From: Alphaproteobacteria bacterium UBA2966
Lineage (GTDB): Bacteria; Pseudomonadota; Alphaproteobacteria; UBA2966
Direction: 5' to 3'
Assembly (NCBI GenBank): GCA_002348365.1
Contig: DEBC01000090.1
Span: 1 to 19,006 of the forward strand
Length of the DNA stretch: 19,006 nucleotides
Made by a program: the position numbers and the translations under genes. Position 1 is the stretch's first letter, and each line of letters starts with the position of its first letter. Of the stretch, positions 8,706-16,245 are shown piece by piece. Under the pieces are notes generated by a model. It was not told the origin of the DNA. It did not search any database and saw only the letters and a list, made by a program, of their open reading frames with translations.

Positions 8706-9986
8706 ATGACGGAACTCAACAGGTTTAGCGCCACGGCAATTGTGGATGCCATCACGTCCGGTGATTGCTCTGCTGAGGACGTAACGCGCGCATGCCTGGC
8801 GCGAATCGACGAACGCGAATTCGAGGTGGGCGCCTTCGAGTACCTCGATCCCGCCTACGCCATCGAGCAGGCGAAAGTACTCGATGACGGACCCGTTCGT
8901 GGTCCGCTTCACGGTGTTCCGGTAGCGATCAAGGACATCATGGACACCTTTGACATGCCGACGGGCTGGGGGTTCGACCCGTATGGTGATCGCACAACGG
9001 AGCGTGATGCGAGCGCGGTCGCGCTTTGCCGTCAGGCCGGTGCGGTCATATTGGGCAAGACGGTGACCAGCGAGTTTGCCGCCTTCCATCCCCGCAAGAC
9101 GCGCAACCCGCACAACATCGATCATACACCTGGCGTGTCCTCCATGGGCGCTGCGGCGGGTGCCGCGGATTTCATGTTCCCTGTGGGTTTCGGCACGCAG
9201 ACGGGAGGGTCGATCATTCGTCCGGCTGCCTGCTGCGGCGTGATTGGCTACAAGCCGACCTTTGACGATTTGCCGCTGGATGGCGTGATGGTGCTGGGTC
9301 AGATGCTGGACACACTGGGGTTCCTGACTAGGGATCTCGAAGACTGCGCCCTGATGCGTGGCGCCCTATTGGGTGACTCGCCCGATATCGCCAGCCGCGA
9401 CACTGACAGCCCGCCGCGCGTGGCACTCATTCGCACACGCTACTGGGACCAAGCCGAGCCAATCGTGCACGCGGTCATGGAGAGCACTGTCGAAACGTTG
9501 ACAGAGGCGGGTGTCAGGATCGAAGAACCGGACATGCCTGAGGGATTTGATGAACTGGGTGCGGCCCACGGCACGATCATGCCGGTTGGCTCGGCCCAGG
9601 CACGTGCGTACGAGTACCAGCAATATCGCGACGAGATGTCCGATGTGTTTCGGGAACATGTCGAGGAGGGGCAGGCAACGGACTACGCGGATTTTGAGCG
9701 TGCGGTCGAATTGAGCCGAAAGTGCCGCGCGGCATTGGATCCTCTTTTTGACCGATACGACGTATTCCTCACGCCCAGCGCACCGGGTGAAGCATTGGCA
9801 GGCACGTTCCCGACCGGAGAGGCCATGTTCAACCGTTTCTGGACGCTCCTTCACGTGCCGCTTGTGCACCTGCCGGTCTCCATGGGACCACAGGGGCTGC
9901 CGGTCGGCGTCCAGCTGGTCGGCCGGCACGGAGCTGACCGAAACCTGTTGTCCGACGCGCAGTGGATTCTGGAACGCCTGAACTAG
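8706..9986 (+). CDS. Amidase-signature (AS) family enzyme, copy 4
   Basis: Fourth tandem amidase, 426 residues. Catalytic residues: K76 (AIKD), S145 (PGVSSMGA) and S169 (TQTGGSIIRP), the last being the canonical GGS form. It differs from the other copies in HPRKTRNP, where the others have PGKT, and in a GFDPYG segment after the lysine motif. Only 14 bases separate it from copy 3 and no convincing Shine-Dalgarno site is present, so it probably relies on re-initiation by ribosomes finishing copy 3. Its N-terminal 60 residues are very close to copy 5 (E-x-VTRACLARI-E/D-ERE block), which suggests these two are the most recent duplicates. Substrate unknown. Confidence 0.93.
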   Translation: MTELNRFSATAIVDAITSGDCSAEDVTRACLARIDEREFEVGAFEYLDPAYAIEQAKVLDDGPVRGPLHGVPVAIKDIMDTFDMPTGWGFDPYGDRTTERDASAVALCRQAGAVILGKTVTSEFAAFHPRKTRNPHNIDHTPGVSSMGAAAGAADFMFPVGFGTQTGGSIIRPAACCGVIGYKPTFDDLPLDGVMVLGQMLDTLGFLTRDLEDCALMRGALLGDSPDIASRDTDSPPRVALIRTRYWDQAEPIVHAVMESTVETLTEAGVRIEEPDMPEGFDELGAAHGTIMPVGSAQARAYEYQQYRDEMSDVFREHVEEGQATDYADFERAVELSRKCRAALDPLFDRYDVFLTPSAPGEALAGTFPTGEAMFNRFWTLLHVPLVHLPVSMGPQGLPVGVQLVGRHGADRNLLSDAQWILERLN

Positions 9987-10034
9987 CTTCCCTTCTTGCC
10001 GGGCAGAAAATTTACTCACTCAAGGCGAAATCCC

Positions 10035-11312
10035 ATGATGGACCTTAACGAACTGAGTGCGACGGCGGTCGTGGCGGCTATCACTTCCAATGACTGTACG
10101 GCTGAAGAGGTGACGCGGGCGTGCCTGGCACGAATCGAGGAACGCGAACCCGAAATCGGTGCGTTCGAATACCTCGACCCGACCTATGCGATCGAACAGG
10201 CACGAGTCCTTGATGCCGGTCCCGTTCGTGGCGCGCTCCACGGCGTACCGATCGGCATCAAGGATTGCTTCGAGACCTTCGACATGCCGACGACCTTTGG
10301 TTCGGAGATATACGCCGGCAACAATACCGGGCGCGATGCGGCCATTATCACGCTGTTGCGCAATGCCGGTGCTGTAATTCTGGGTAAGACGGTGACCAGT
10401 GAGTTCATTGCCTTCTGGCCGGGAAAGACCAGAAACCCTCACAACACCGCGCATACGACGGGTGTTTCGTCCATGGGCTCAGCTGCCGGCGTCGCCGACA
10501 TGATGATGCCGATCGGTCTGGCAACTCAATCCGGCGGGTCCACGGTTCGCCCGGCAGCGCATTGCGGCATTATCGGCTACAAGTCGAGTCACGGTGAAAT
10601 GCCGACGGATGGCCTCATGCCCATGCAGGCGAGCACCGACACTGTCGGGTTCGTGGTCCGCCACATGGCGGATGCTGCGCTCATGCGGAAGGCTCTGTTG
10701 GGCGCTGAACCTGCGCCGCCGAGACCCGCGGACGCACCCCCGCGCATCGCACTCATCCGCACCAGCCATTGGGAGGAGGCTGATCCCGTCACCCATACTG
10801 TTATCGAGAATGTTTCGAACGGCTTGCGGGGCGCCGGCGCCATCGTGGAGGAGCCCGCAATGGCCAGTCGTCTGGACAATTTCACCGACGTGGCAATTAC
10901 CATTCAACAATTCGAGTTCGCACACTGGCGCGCCTATGAGTGGGAACACTATCGCGAACGCATCAGCGAGCCCCTGCGGGATTTCATGGCCGAGGGTCAC
11001 AAGACCAGCTTTGCTGCCTATAACCAGGCTCAAATCGATGCCGCAGCGACTCGAGCCGAATTCGATGCGTTATTTGATACCTATGACCTCGTCCTGACGC
11101 CGAGTGCCGTAGGCGAGGCGCTAAAGCTTGGATATCCAACGGGAAGTTCAAACTTCAACCGTATGTGGTCGCTCCTGCACAGTCCCGGCATCAATTTGCC
11201 GGCCGGCACAGGGCCGCAGGGCCTCCCCATCGGTGTACAGTTGATTGGTCGCAAATATCACGACGATCAATTCCTCGCCGACGCCGCCTGGGTCCTTGAC
11301 CGCATCGAATGA
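10035..11312 (+). CDS. Amidase-signature (AS) family enzyme, copy 5
   Basis: Last of the five plus-strand amidases, 425 residues from the chosen start. A longer frame begins at 9996, but the extra residues (MPGRKFTHSRRNP) have no counterpart in the other copies. Starting at the first ATG of the ATGATG at 10035 gives the same register as copies 1-4: K76 (GIKD), S145 (TGVSSMGS) and S169 (TQSGGSTVRP). An AAGGCG element about 8 bases upstream could serve as ribosome binding site. A start at 10038 is equally possible. It carries an unusual MMMPIGLATQSGG stretch before the nucleophile and a divergent central region. It ends the long plus-strand array; a 189-base gap follows. Confidence 0.92.
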   Translation: MMDLNELSATAVVAAITSNDCTAEEVTRACLARIEEREPEIGAFEYLDPTYAIEQARVLDAGPVRGALHGVPIGIKDCFETFDMPTTFGSEIYAGNNTGRDAAIITLLRNAGAVILGKTVTSEFIAFWPGKTRNPHNTAHTTGVSSMGSAAGVADMMMPIGLATQSGGSTVRPAAHCGIIGYKSSHGEMPTDGLMPMQASTDTVGFVVRHMADAALMRKALLGAEPAPPRPADAPPRIALIRTSHWEEADPVTHTVIENVSNGLRGAGAIVEEPAMASRLDNFTDVAITIQQFEFAHWRAYEWEHYRERISEPLRDFMAEGHKTSFAAYNQAQIDAAATRAEFDALFDTYDLVLTPSAVGEALKLGYPTGSSNFNRMWSLLHSPGINLPAGTGPQGLPIGVQLIGRKYHDDQFLADAAWVLDRIE

Positions 11313-11349
11313 TGCCCGCCCGGAATCGGCTTCCTGCACGAATTAGCGG

Positions 11350-11378
11350 TTGACGAGAGCCCCGCGGTTTAGCATGAT
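11350..11378 (+). promoter_or_regulatory. Candidate sigma70-type promoter upstream of the ACT-like gene
   Basis: TTGACG at 11350-11355 and CATGAT at 11373-11378 are separated by 17 bases, matching the sigma70 consensus at 5/6 and 4/6 positions. It lies in the gap after the amidase array and would start transcription near 11385, leading into the ACT-like gene. This is a pattern match only; the -10 element is mediocre. Confidence 0.4.
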
Positions 11379-11417
11379 CCGCCGCCACGTTTTGGGGTTC
11401 TGAACGACTTACTGCGC

Positions 11418-11470
11418 TCGTACGAATTACCCGGCCGGTCAGCGGACTTGGCCGGCCCCCTCTCGTACGA
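11418..11470. repeat. Nested palindromic element: TCGTACGA boxes flanking a CCGGCC/GGCCGG stem
   Basis: Two copies of the perfect palindrome TCGTACGA (11418-11425 and 11463-11470), 45 bases apart, flank an inner inverted repeat CCGGCC (11431-11436) and GGCCGG (11450-11455) with a 13-base loop. Because TCGTACGA is self-complementary, the copies are both direct and inverted repeats. The element sits about 30-80 bases before the ACT-like gene and downstream of the candidate promoter, so it could be a regulator binding site with two half-operators, or a leader hairpin. There is no T-run after the stem, which argues against a simple intrinsic terminator. Confidence 0.5.
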
Positions 11471-11501
11471 CTTTCTGCAGTGCAAAAGGAGTTCCCTCAA
11501 A

Positions 11502-11831
11502 ATGTCATCCCCCAATCCTGAGCCTTCACCCAGCCGGCGAACGAACGGCGCTTCCGTCACCTACCGATACCGTGTGACCGCTGAGCCGGAGATCTCGGTG
11601 CTGTCGCGCGTGCTGGAGCTGTTCGTCATCCGCGATGCCTTGCCCTCGCGTGTCACCAGTGAAGTCGTCGAGGGTCACGAACCCGTTCAGGAGATCGAGG
11701 TCGACGTCGGCGGATTGGAGGACCGTATGGCCCGGCATCTCTCGGTTCGCATCCAACAGTTCCCCGCCGTGCATACCGTCTCGATGGGCCAACGACAAAA
11801 ATTCGATCGCTGTCCTAGATTCAATATCTAG
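11502..11831 (+). CDS. Small ACT-domain-like protein
   Basis: A 109-residue protein whose middle (about residues 20-95) looks like an ACT-type regulatory fold: a first strand YRYRVTAEPE, then SVLSRVLELFVIRDALPS as helix, a strand containing VTSEVV, an acidic strand EIEVDV, a second helix GLEDRMARHLSVRIQQF and a last strand VHTVSM. This resembles acetolactate synthase small subunits (IlvM/IlvN), but no acetolactate synthase is nearby. It may therefore be an orphan amino-acid sensor or an accessory subunit of a neighbour. The ATG is supported by AAGGAG at 11486-11491; a longer TTG-initiated frame from 11448 lacks such support. The first 18 residues are Pro/Ser-rich and probably disordered, and the last dozen residues are atypical. 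Fold call is by eye and moderate. Confidence 0.6.
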   Translation: MSSPNPEPSPSRRTNGASVTYRYRVTAEPEISVLSRVLELFVIRDALPSRVTSEVVEGHEPVQEIEVDVGGLEDRMARHLSVRIQQFPAVHTVSMGQRQKFDRCPRFNI

Positions 11832-11902
11832 TATTCACAGTCTCCAGAAATACCAGATCCAGTGTGAAACAGTATCGCTGACTCTGTACGAACTGTGCGA
11901 AT

Positions 11903-13183
11903 TTAACCGCGGATATGCTGATCGACCCATGCGGCATGTCGCAGAAGCGACTCGTCCTCATATCGCCGGGCCACGACCTGCGCGCCAATGGGCAGACCTT
12001 GAGGGCCCGTGAACGCCGGAATGTTCATGGCGGGCAAATTCAAAATGTGCCACAGAAAGTTGAAGGTGACGGGGCCCGTGTCGGCATGCCCGACATGAGG
12101 TTCTCCCACGGCGGCCGGTGTCAGGATGATGTCAATATCATCCATGAGTTCATGAATCAGGATCCGTAGCCGCTCAATATTGCGCATATCGTTGAGATAG
12201 GTGGTGAGCGAAGTGGCCTCACCGTCCGCGATCATCTGCCGTGCCTTGTTGGAGATGCCATCAGCCCTTGTGTGTTTCTCGTGCGCAAGAGATCTCGCCA
12301 TTTCGAACACGACAATCCGCCAGCACACCGGCAAAAGGTCGTTGAAGTCACTTGGCAGATTCAGGTCGACGACCCGGGCGCCGGCCTTGCCCAGGCGCGT
12401 TGCAGCGGCCTCGAGGTGATCATGTGTGGCTTGGTCGGCCTCGTTCCACATCGGCGTCCGGCAGAATCCCACCCGCGGCGGTGAATCGACCACGGCGAAG
12501 GGACGCGTGGGAATTGCCATCAGAACCGACCGAAATAGAGCGAGGTCTTCGATGGAGCGCGCCATGATACCCAAAGTGTCGAAGGTTTCCGCCAGATCGT
12601 GGACGCCGGCCATACTGAAGAGACCGAACGTCGGTTTGAGTGCGTAAACGCCGCAATAGGCGGCGGGTCGGATCATCGATCCCGCGGTCTGCGTTCCCAT
12701 GGCCAGTGGCACGTGAAAGTCGGCTACTGCTGCCGCCGAGCCACTGGACGAACCACCTGGCGTGTGTTCGGGTTTTAGAGGATGTGCCGTCGGTCCGGGA
12801 TGTCGCCCCGCAAATTCCGTCGTCACCGTCTTCCCGAAGATCACTGCACCTGCTGCGCGGGCCAGCGCGACGCAGGCGGAGTCGGCTTCGGGCACGAATC
12901 CCTCGTAAATCGGCGATCCGTAACGCGTGGGGAGATCACTCGTATCAATGATGTCCTTAAAGCCGATTGGAAGACCGTGCATTGGGCCCGACACGGAACT
13001 GGCGTCGAGCATTCGAGCCTGTTCCAGGACATGTTCGGGATCGACCACGACCCAGGCTGCCACGTCGGCGTCGCGCTCTTCGATCCGATCGAGACATGCC
13101 CGCACCAGTTCCTCACAACTGACGTCTCCATCGGCAATGCGCTGGCCGGCTTCGCTTGCGGTCAATTCGTTGAGGGCTGTCAT
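11903..13183 (-). CDS. Amidase-signature (AS) family enzyme, copy 6 (minus strand)
   Basis: Sixth amidase paralogue, 426 residues, on the opposite strand, with K76 (GFKD), S145 (PGGSSSGS) and S169 (TQTAGSMIRP) in exactly the same numbering as the plus-strand copies. Its N-terminus (MTALNELTASEAGQRIADGD) and C-terminus also match the set. It is the most divergent: the PGKTRNP motif is replaced by PGPTAHP, and residues 43-48 (WVVVDP) differ from AFEYLDP. It is downstream of, and probably co-transcribed with, the VOC gene, 18 bases away. Its separation from the array suggests an older duplication or an inversion, and separate regulation. Intact, so probably functional; substrate unknown. Confidence 0.92.
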   Translation of the reverse strand: MTALNELTASEAGQRIADGDVSCEELVRACLDRIEERDADVAAWVVVDPEHVLEQARMLDASSVSGPMHGLPIGFKDIIDTSDLPTRYGSPIYEGFVPEADSACVALARAAGAVIFGKTVTTEFAGRHPGPTAHPLKPEHTPGGSSSGSAAAVADFHVPLAMGTQTAGSMIRPAAYCGVYALKPTFGLFSMAGVHDLAETFDTLGIMARSIEDLALFRSVLMAIPTRPFAVVDSPPRVGFCRTPMWNEADQATHDHLEAAATRLGKAGARVVDLNLPSDFNDLLPVCWRIVVFEMARSLAHEKHTRADGISNKARQMIADGEATSLTTYLNDMRNIERLRILIHELMDDIDIILTPAAVGEPHVGHADTGPVTFNFLWHILNLPAMNIPAFTGPQGLPIGAQVVARRYEDESLLRHAAWVDQHIRG

Positions 13184-13201
13184 TCAATAAACCTTTGAAA
13201 T

Positions 13202-13681
13202 TTAAGCATCATCCGAACGGGCTTCGGGCGGAGCAGGGTACCACGAATCAGGCTCGGGTCGCACCCAGTCGTCAGGTGCGCCACGTATTTCGATGATCGT
13301 TTTTAACGGATCCTCGGTATCTAAGTAGGCGAACTTGGCACCTTCATAGTTTCCTTCCATGAGGATGGAGTAGCCGCGTTCCGCAAAGGCGTTGACATGC
13401 TCTTCGTAGTCGAAGCCATTGTGGCGGACCTGAACGTGATGGATGCCTTCGTCGTGTGCCTCAAGAAATTCTTCGTAGATCGTCGGGCCGTCGAGCGGCT
13501 CAATCAACTCCCACATCACCTTTCCTGACCAGCAGATCGCGGTGTCCATGCTGTATGGGATTTCCTGACCTCGGATACGCATCTCGGTGAGCTTGGGCGG
13601 CGCATATCGATAAATGCGCCAAGGTCCAAGTCCCAGAGTTTCGGTGTAATGTCGAAGCGCGGACTTCAGGTCGCGGACCAC
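13202..13681 (-). CDS. VOC (glyoxalase/epimerase-like) fold protein, N-terminally cut by an in-frame TAG
   Basis: Vicinal-oxygen-chelate fold protein resembling methylmalonyl-CoA epimerase/glyoxalase-type enzymes, with paired beta-alpha-beta modules. Visible landmarks are HYTETLGLGPW, a WELIEPLDGPTIYEEFL segment with a likely metal-ligand Glu, EGIHHVQV with a likely ligand His, and IIEIRGAP with a likely ligand Glu. The open frame starts at a GTG at 13681, but the natural first strand, encoded as DVTHVGIVVRDL, begins eight codons earlier. Its metal-ligand His lies upstream of the GTG, behind an in-frame TAG at 13705-13703. If GTG is the true start, one of four expected metal ligands is missing. 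It may therefore be a recent pseudogene, a sequence error or a non-catalytic protein. Probably co-transcribed with amidase copy 6. Confidence 0.75.
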   Translation of the reverse strand: MVRDLKSALRHYTETLGLGPWRIYRYAPPKLTEMRIRGQEIPYSMDTAICWSGKVMWELIEPLDGPTIYEEFLEAHDEGIHHVQVRHNGFDYEEHVNAFAERGYSILMEGNYEGAKFAYLDTEDPLKTIIEIRGAPDDWVRPEPDSWYPAPPEARSDDA

Positions 13682-13729
13682 GATTCCTACATGGGTGACG
13701 TCCTACAGGAGTGGCTTGACTGAATTCAT
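13682..13729 (-). pseudogene. Displaced 5' end of the VOC gene, with premature TAG at codon 9
   Basis: On the minus strand an ATG at 13729-13727 follows a GGGAGG ribosome binding site (complement of 13735-13740, 5 bases away) and encodes MNSVKPLL, then TAG (13705-13703), then DVTHVGIV, in frame with the VOC gene. A single C-to-T change (CAG to TAG) would explain the stop. The good ribosome binding site and the intact continuing homology indicate that this was the original start. Confidence 0.72.
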
Positions 13730-13773
13730 GCGAGCCTCCCGGCTGATATCGACATGCTGATTCCCCCGACGTT

Positions 13774-13801
13774 TTGACCGCACTCGGGCAGCCCTTATAA
13801 T
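13774..13801 (+). promoter_or_regulatory. Near-consensus sigma70 promoter of the dehydrogenase/nitrile hydratase operon
   Basis: TTGACC (13774-13779) and a perfect TATAAT (13796-13801) are separated by 16 bases. Transcription would start near 13808 and give a leader of about 95 bases before the CoxL-like gene. It is the strongest promoter match I see in the window, and lies between the divergent VOC/amidase and dehydrogenase units. Confidence 0.65.
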
Positions 13802-13807
13802 TCGATC

Positions 13808-13854
13808 TGGCGCCGGGCCAGCGCCGTGTTGAACGGCAATAGCGACCGGCGCCA
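13808..13854 (+). repeat. Nested inverted repeat in the operon leader
   Basis: TGGCGCCGG (13808-13816) and CCGGCGCCA (13846-13854) form a perfect 9-bp inverted repeat that encloses a second stem, GCCGT (13823-13827) with ACGGC (13833-13837), loop GTTGA. An alternative pairing, GGCGC (13809-13813) with GCGCC (13821-13825), would compete with the long stem. It begins at the predicted transcription start, so it could be an operator or a folded RNA leader. No T-run follows. Confidence 0.5.
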
Positions 13855-13902
13855 ACATCATTTATCAGGCTTTACGGGCCCACAACCTTCGAGAAGGAAT
13901 GG

Positions 13903-16230
13903 ATGGCACAATTCGGAATTGGACAAGCGGTCCGCCGGGTCGAGGACCCAAGATTGCTTTCGGGCCAGGGTAACTATCTCGACGACGTCAATTTGGCTCG
14001 TCAGGCGCATGCGGTGGTGCTGCGTTCTCCGGTGGCTCACGCGCGGATACGTGGGATCGATACGACGGCAGCTCTCGAATCTCCGGGTGTTCTAGCCATC
14101 TACACGGGCGCCGATATCGAATCGGATGACATCGTCCAACACCTCGATACTCCCGGCGCTAGTGCTGTTGCGCCTGCACCCATTGTCGTGCCACCGCGCG
14201 AACTTCTCGCCTCCGATACCGTCCGTTTCGTGGGGGACAACCTCGCCTTCGTCGTGGCCGAAACAGTGGCTCAGGCACGAGACGCTGCCGACCTGATCAT
14301 CGTGGACTATGAGGACCTGCCGGTTGTCACCGATCCCGAAGCGGCGATCGAAGAAGGTGCTCCACGGATCTGGGAGGATGCGGTCGACAACGTTAGCTGT
14401 ACGTGGACCAAAGGTGATGAGGCGGGCGTGGATGAGGCGTTCGCCAAGGCTCATCACATCACCACCGTGCGCCTCATCAACAACCGCCTCGTCGTGAACG
14501 CGATGGAAACACGGGGCGCACTCGGCGATTACGACCCGGGTTTGGGAAAATACACGCTGTACGCCACGACCCAGGGCACCAATCTCGCCCGGAACTGGCT
14601 GGCGCCCTCTCTCAAGGTGCCAATCAGCGATCTTCGCGTCATCACGCCGGACGTCGGTGGCGGTTTCGGAATGAAGGTCATGGTGTATCCCGAGTACGTT
14701 CTGGTCTGTTGGGCGGCAAGGCGTCTCGGGCGTCCGGTGAAGTGGATCGGTGATCGTTCCGATGCTTTTCTGTCCGACTCCCATTCCAGGGATCATGTGA
14801 CCACGGTTGAACTTGCTCTGGACGAGAATGCCAAATTCCTCGGCATTCGCGCCGACACCATTGCTAACATGGGCGGGTGCCTGTCGACGATGGCGCCCCT
14901 GGTGCCGACGGCAGCGGGTTCAAACCTCTATACGGGTCTCTATACGATGCCGGTCGCGCATGTGCGCGTCCGTCTCGTTTTTACCAATACGGTGCCGGTG
15001 GATGCCTATCGGGGTGCAGGACGGCCCGAGGTGGCTTACGCACTCGAACGCGTCGTGGATGCGGCGGCGCGCGAGATGGGATTGAGCCCGGATGAAATCC
15101 GGCGGCGCAACTTCGTACCCAAGGATGCCCTGCCTTACGACACTTGTATGGACGAGAGCATCGACAGCGGTGATTTCGAGATGGTTATGCAGGCGTCCAT
15201 GGACCGGGCTCAATGGGATCAGTCAGAGTCGCGCAAGAAAGAAGCGCGGGACAATCGCAAGCTGCGAGGCGTTGGCATGGCGACGTATGTCGAGGCATGC
15301 GGCGGCGGTGCCGACGAGCTGGCGGAACTGCGCGTGGATGCGGATGGCCGTGTGGCGGTTCTCGTGGGATCGCAGAACAACGGACAGGGCCACCTGACGG
15401 CTTACGCTCAGATCATCAACGAGACCATGGGTCTCGATCCCGCGCGGGTTCGATTGGTCCAGGGCGACACGGACCTGATCCCCTACGGGCGGGGTACCGG
15501 CTATTCGCGCTCCATTCCCGTCGGTGGTAGCGCCGTGAAAGGAGCTGCGCAGAAGGTGGTGGAGCGATGCAAGAAGATCGCCGCCCATCTACTGGAAACC
15601 GCCGAAGCCGATATTGAGATCGAGGACGGCAGGTATGTGGTCGCAGGGACCGATCGTTCTGTCACCTTCGAGGAAATCGCTGGCAAGGCCTACACCCAGG
15701 GCGTCTTACCGGAGGAACTCGGCTTCGGTATTGCCGAGCGTCATGAGTTCGACCCACCGGGGCTCACGTATCCCAATGGATGCCATATCGCCGAAATTGA
15801 GATCGACCAAGATACCGGTGCCATCGAGATCGTGAACTACACGGTGGCCGATGATCTGGGAAAGGTTATCAATCCCTTGCTGCTCGCCGGACAGGTCCAC
15901 GGGGGTTGTGTTCAGGGAATCGGGCAAGCCATGTTGGAAGGCGCGGTATACGACGAGGAATCGGGACAACTCCTGACCGGGTCGTATATGGACTACACCA
16001 TGCCTCGAGCCGACGATGTCCCGTACATCGACTTCGAATACCACGAAATTCCGTGCCAGAATAACGCGCTCGGCATCAAGGGGGCGGGCGAGGCGGGCTG
16101 CATCGGCTCACCACCCGCAATCATCAACGCCATTGTCGATGCGTTGTCGGACTACGGTGTGGATCATGTCGACATGCCGGCCACGCGGGAAAAGTTGTGG
16201 CGGATGATCCACAACGGCGGCGCGGCGTAA
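13903..16230 (+). CDS. Xanthine dehydrogenase/CoxL-family molybdopterin-binding large subunit
   Basis: A 775-residue molybdenum-hydroxylase large subunit, which would bind a molybdopterin cytosine dinucleotide cofactor and hydroxylate or oxidise an aldehyde, heterocycle or similar substrate. It has the family N-terminus GIGQAVRRVEDPRLLSGQG, the GGGFGMK motif, an AYRGAGR loop at residues 368-374 and the catalytic glutamate E730 in GAGEAG near the C-terminus. AYRGAGR is the generic (form II) loop, not the AYxCSFR of true CO dehydrogenase, so this is not expected to oxidise CO. The usual FAD (CoxM) and 2Fe-2S (CoxS) partners are absent from the window, which is odd for an active enzyme. The ATG follows GAGAAGGA. 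It is the first gene of the operon with the alcohol dehydrogenase and nitrile hydratase-like genes. Confidence 0.9.
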   Translation: MAQFGIGQAVRRVEDPRLLSGQGNYLDDVNLARQAHAVVLRSPVAHARIRGIDTTAALESPGVLAIYTGADIESDDIVQHLDTPGASAVAPAPIVVPPRELLASDTVRFVGDNLAFVVAETVAQARDAADLIIVDYEDLPVVTDPEAAIEEGAPRIWEDAVDNVSCTWTKGDEAGVDEAFAKAHHITTVRLINNRLVVNAMETRGALGDYDPGLGKYTLYATTQGTNLARNWLAPSLKVPISDLRVITPDVGGGFGMKVMVYPEYVLVCWAARRLGRPVKWIGDRSDAFLSDSHSRDHVTTVELALDENAKFLGIRADTIANMGGCLSTMAPLVPTAAGSNLYTGLYTMPVAHVRVRLVFTNTVPVDAYRGAGRPEVAYALERVVDAAAREMGLSPDEIRRRNFVPKDALPYDTCMDESIDSGDFEMVMQASMDRAQWDQSESRKKEARDNRKLRGVGMATYVEACGGGADELAELRVDADGRVAVLVGSQNNGQGHLTAYAQIINETMGLDPARVRLVQGDTDLIPYGRGTGYSRSIPVGGSAVKGAAQKVVERCKKIAAHLLETAEADIEIEDGRYVVAGTDRSVTFEEIAGKAYTQGVLPEELGFGIAERHEFDPPGLTYPNGCHIAEIEIDQDTGAIEIVNYTVADDLGKVINPLLLAGQVHGGCVQGIGQAMLEGAVYDEESGQLLTGSYMDYTMPRADDVPYIDFEYHEIPCQNNALGIKGAGEAGCIGSPPAIINAIVDALSDYGVDHVDMPATREKLWRMIHNGGAA

Positions 16231-16245
16231 GCGAAAGGGGCTCTC

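Noticed and set aside
9996..10034. N-terminal extension of amidase copy 5
   Set aside because: The extra 13 residues are not shared by any other copy, and the ATG at 10035 restores the exact common register.
14092..14796. 234-residue minus-strand open frame inside the CoxL-like gene
   Set aside because: Antisense shadow; no start signal and no homology recognisable by eye.
13903..16230. Aerobic CO dehydrogenase large subunit
   Set aside because: The active-site loop is AYRGAGR, not the AYxCSFR of true CO dehydrogenase, and CoxM/CoxS are missing.
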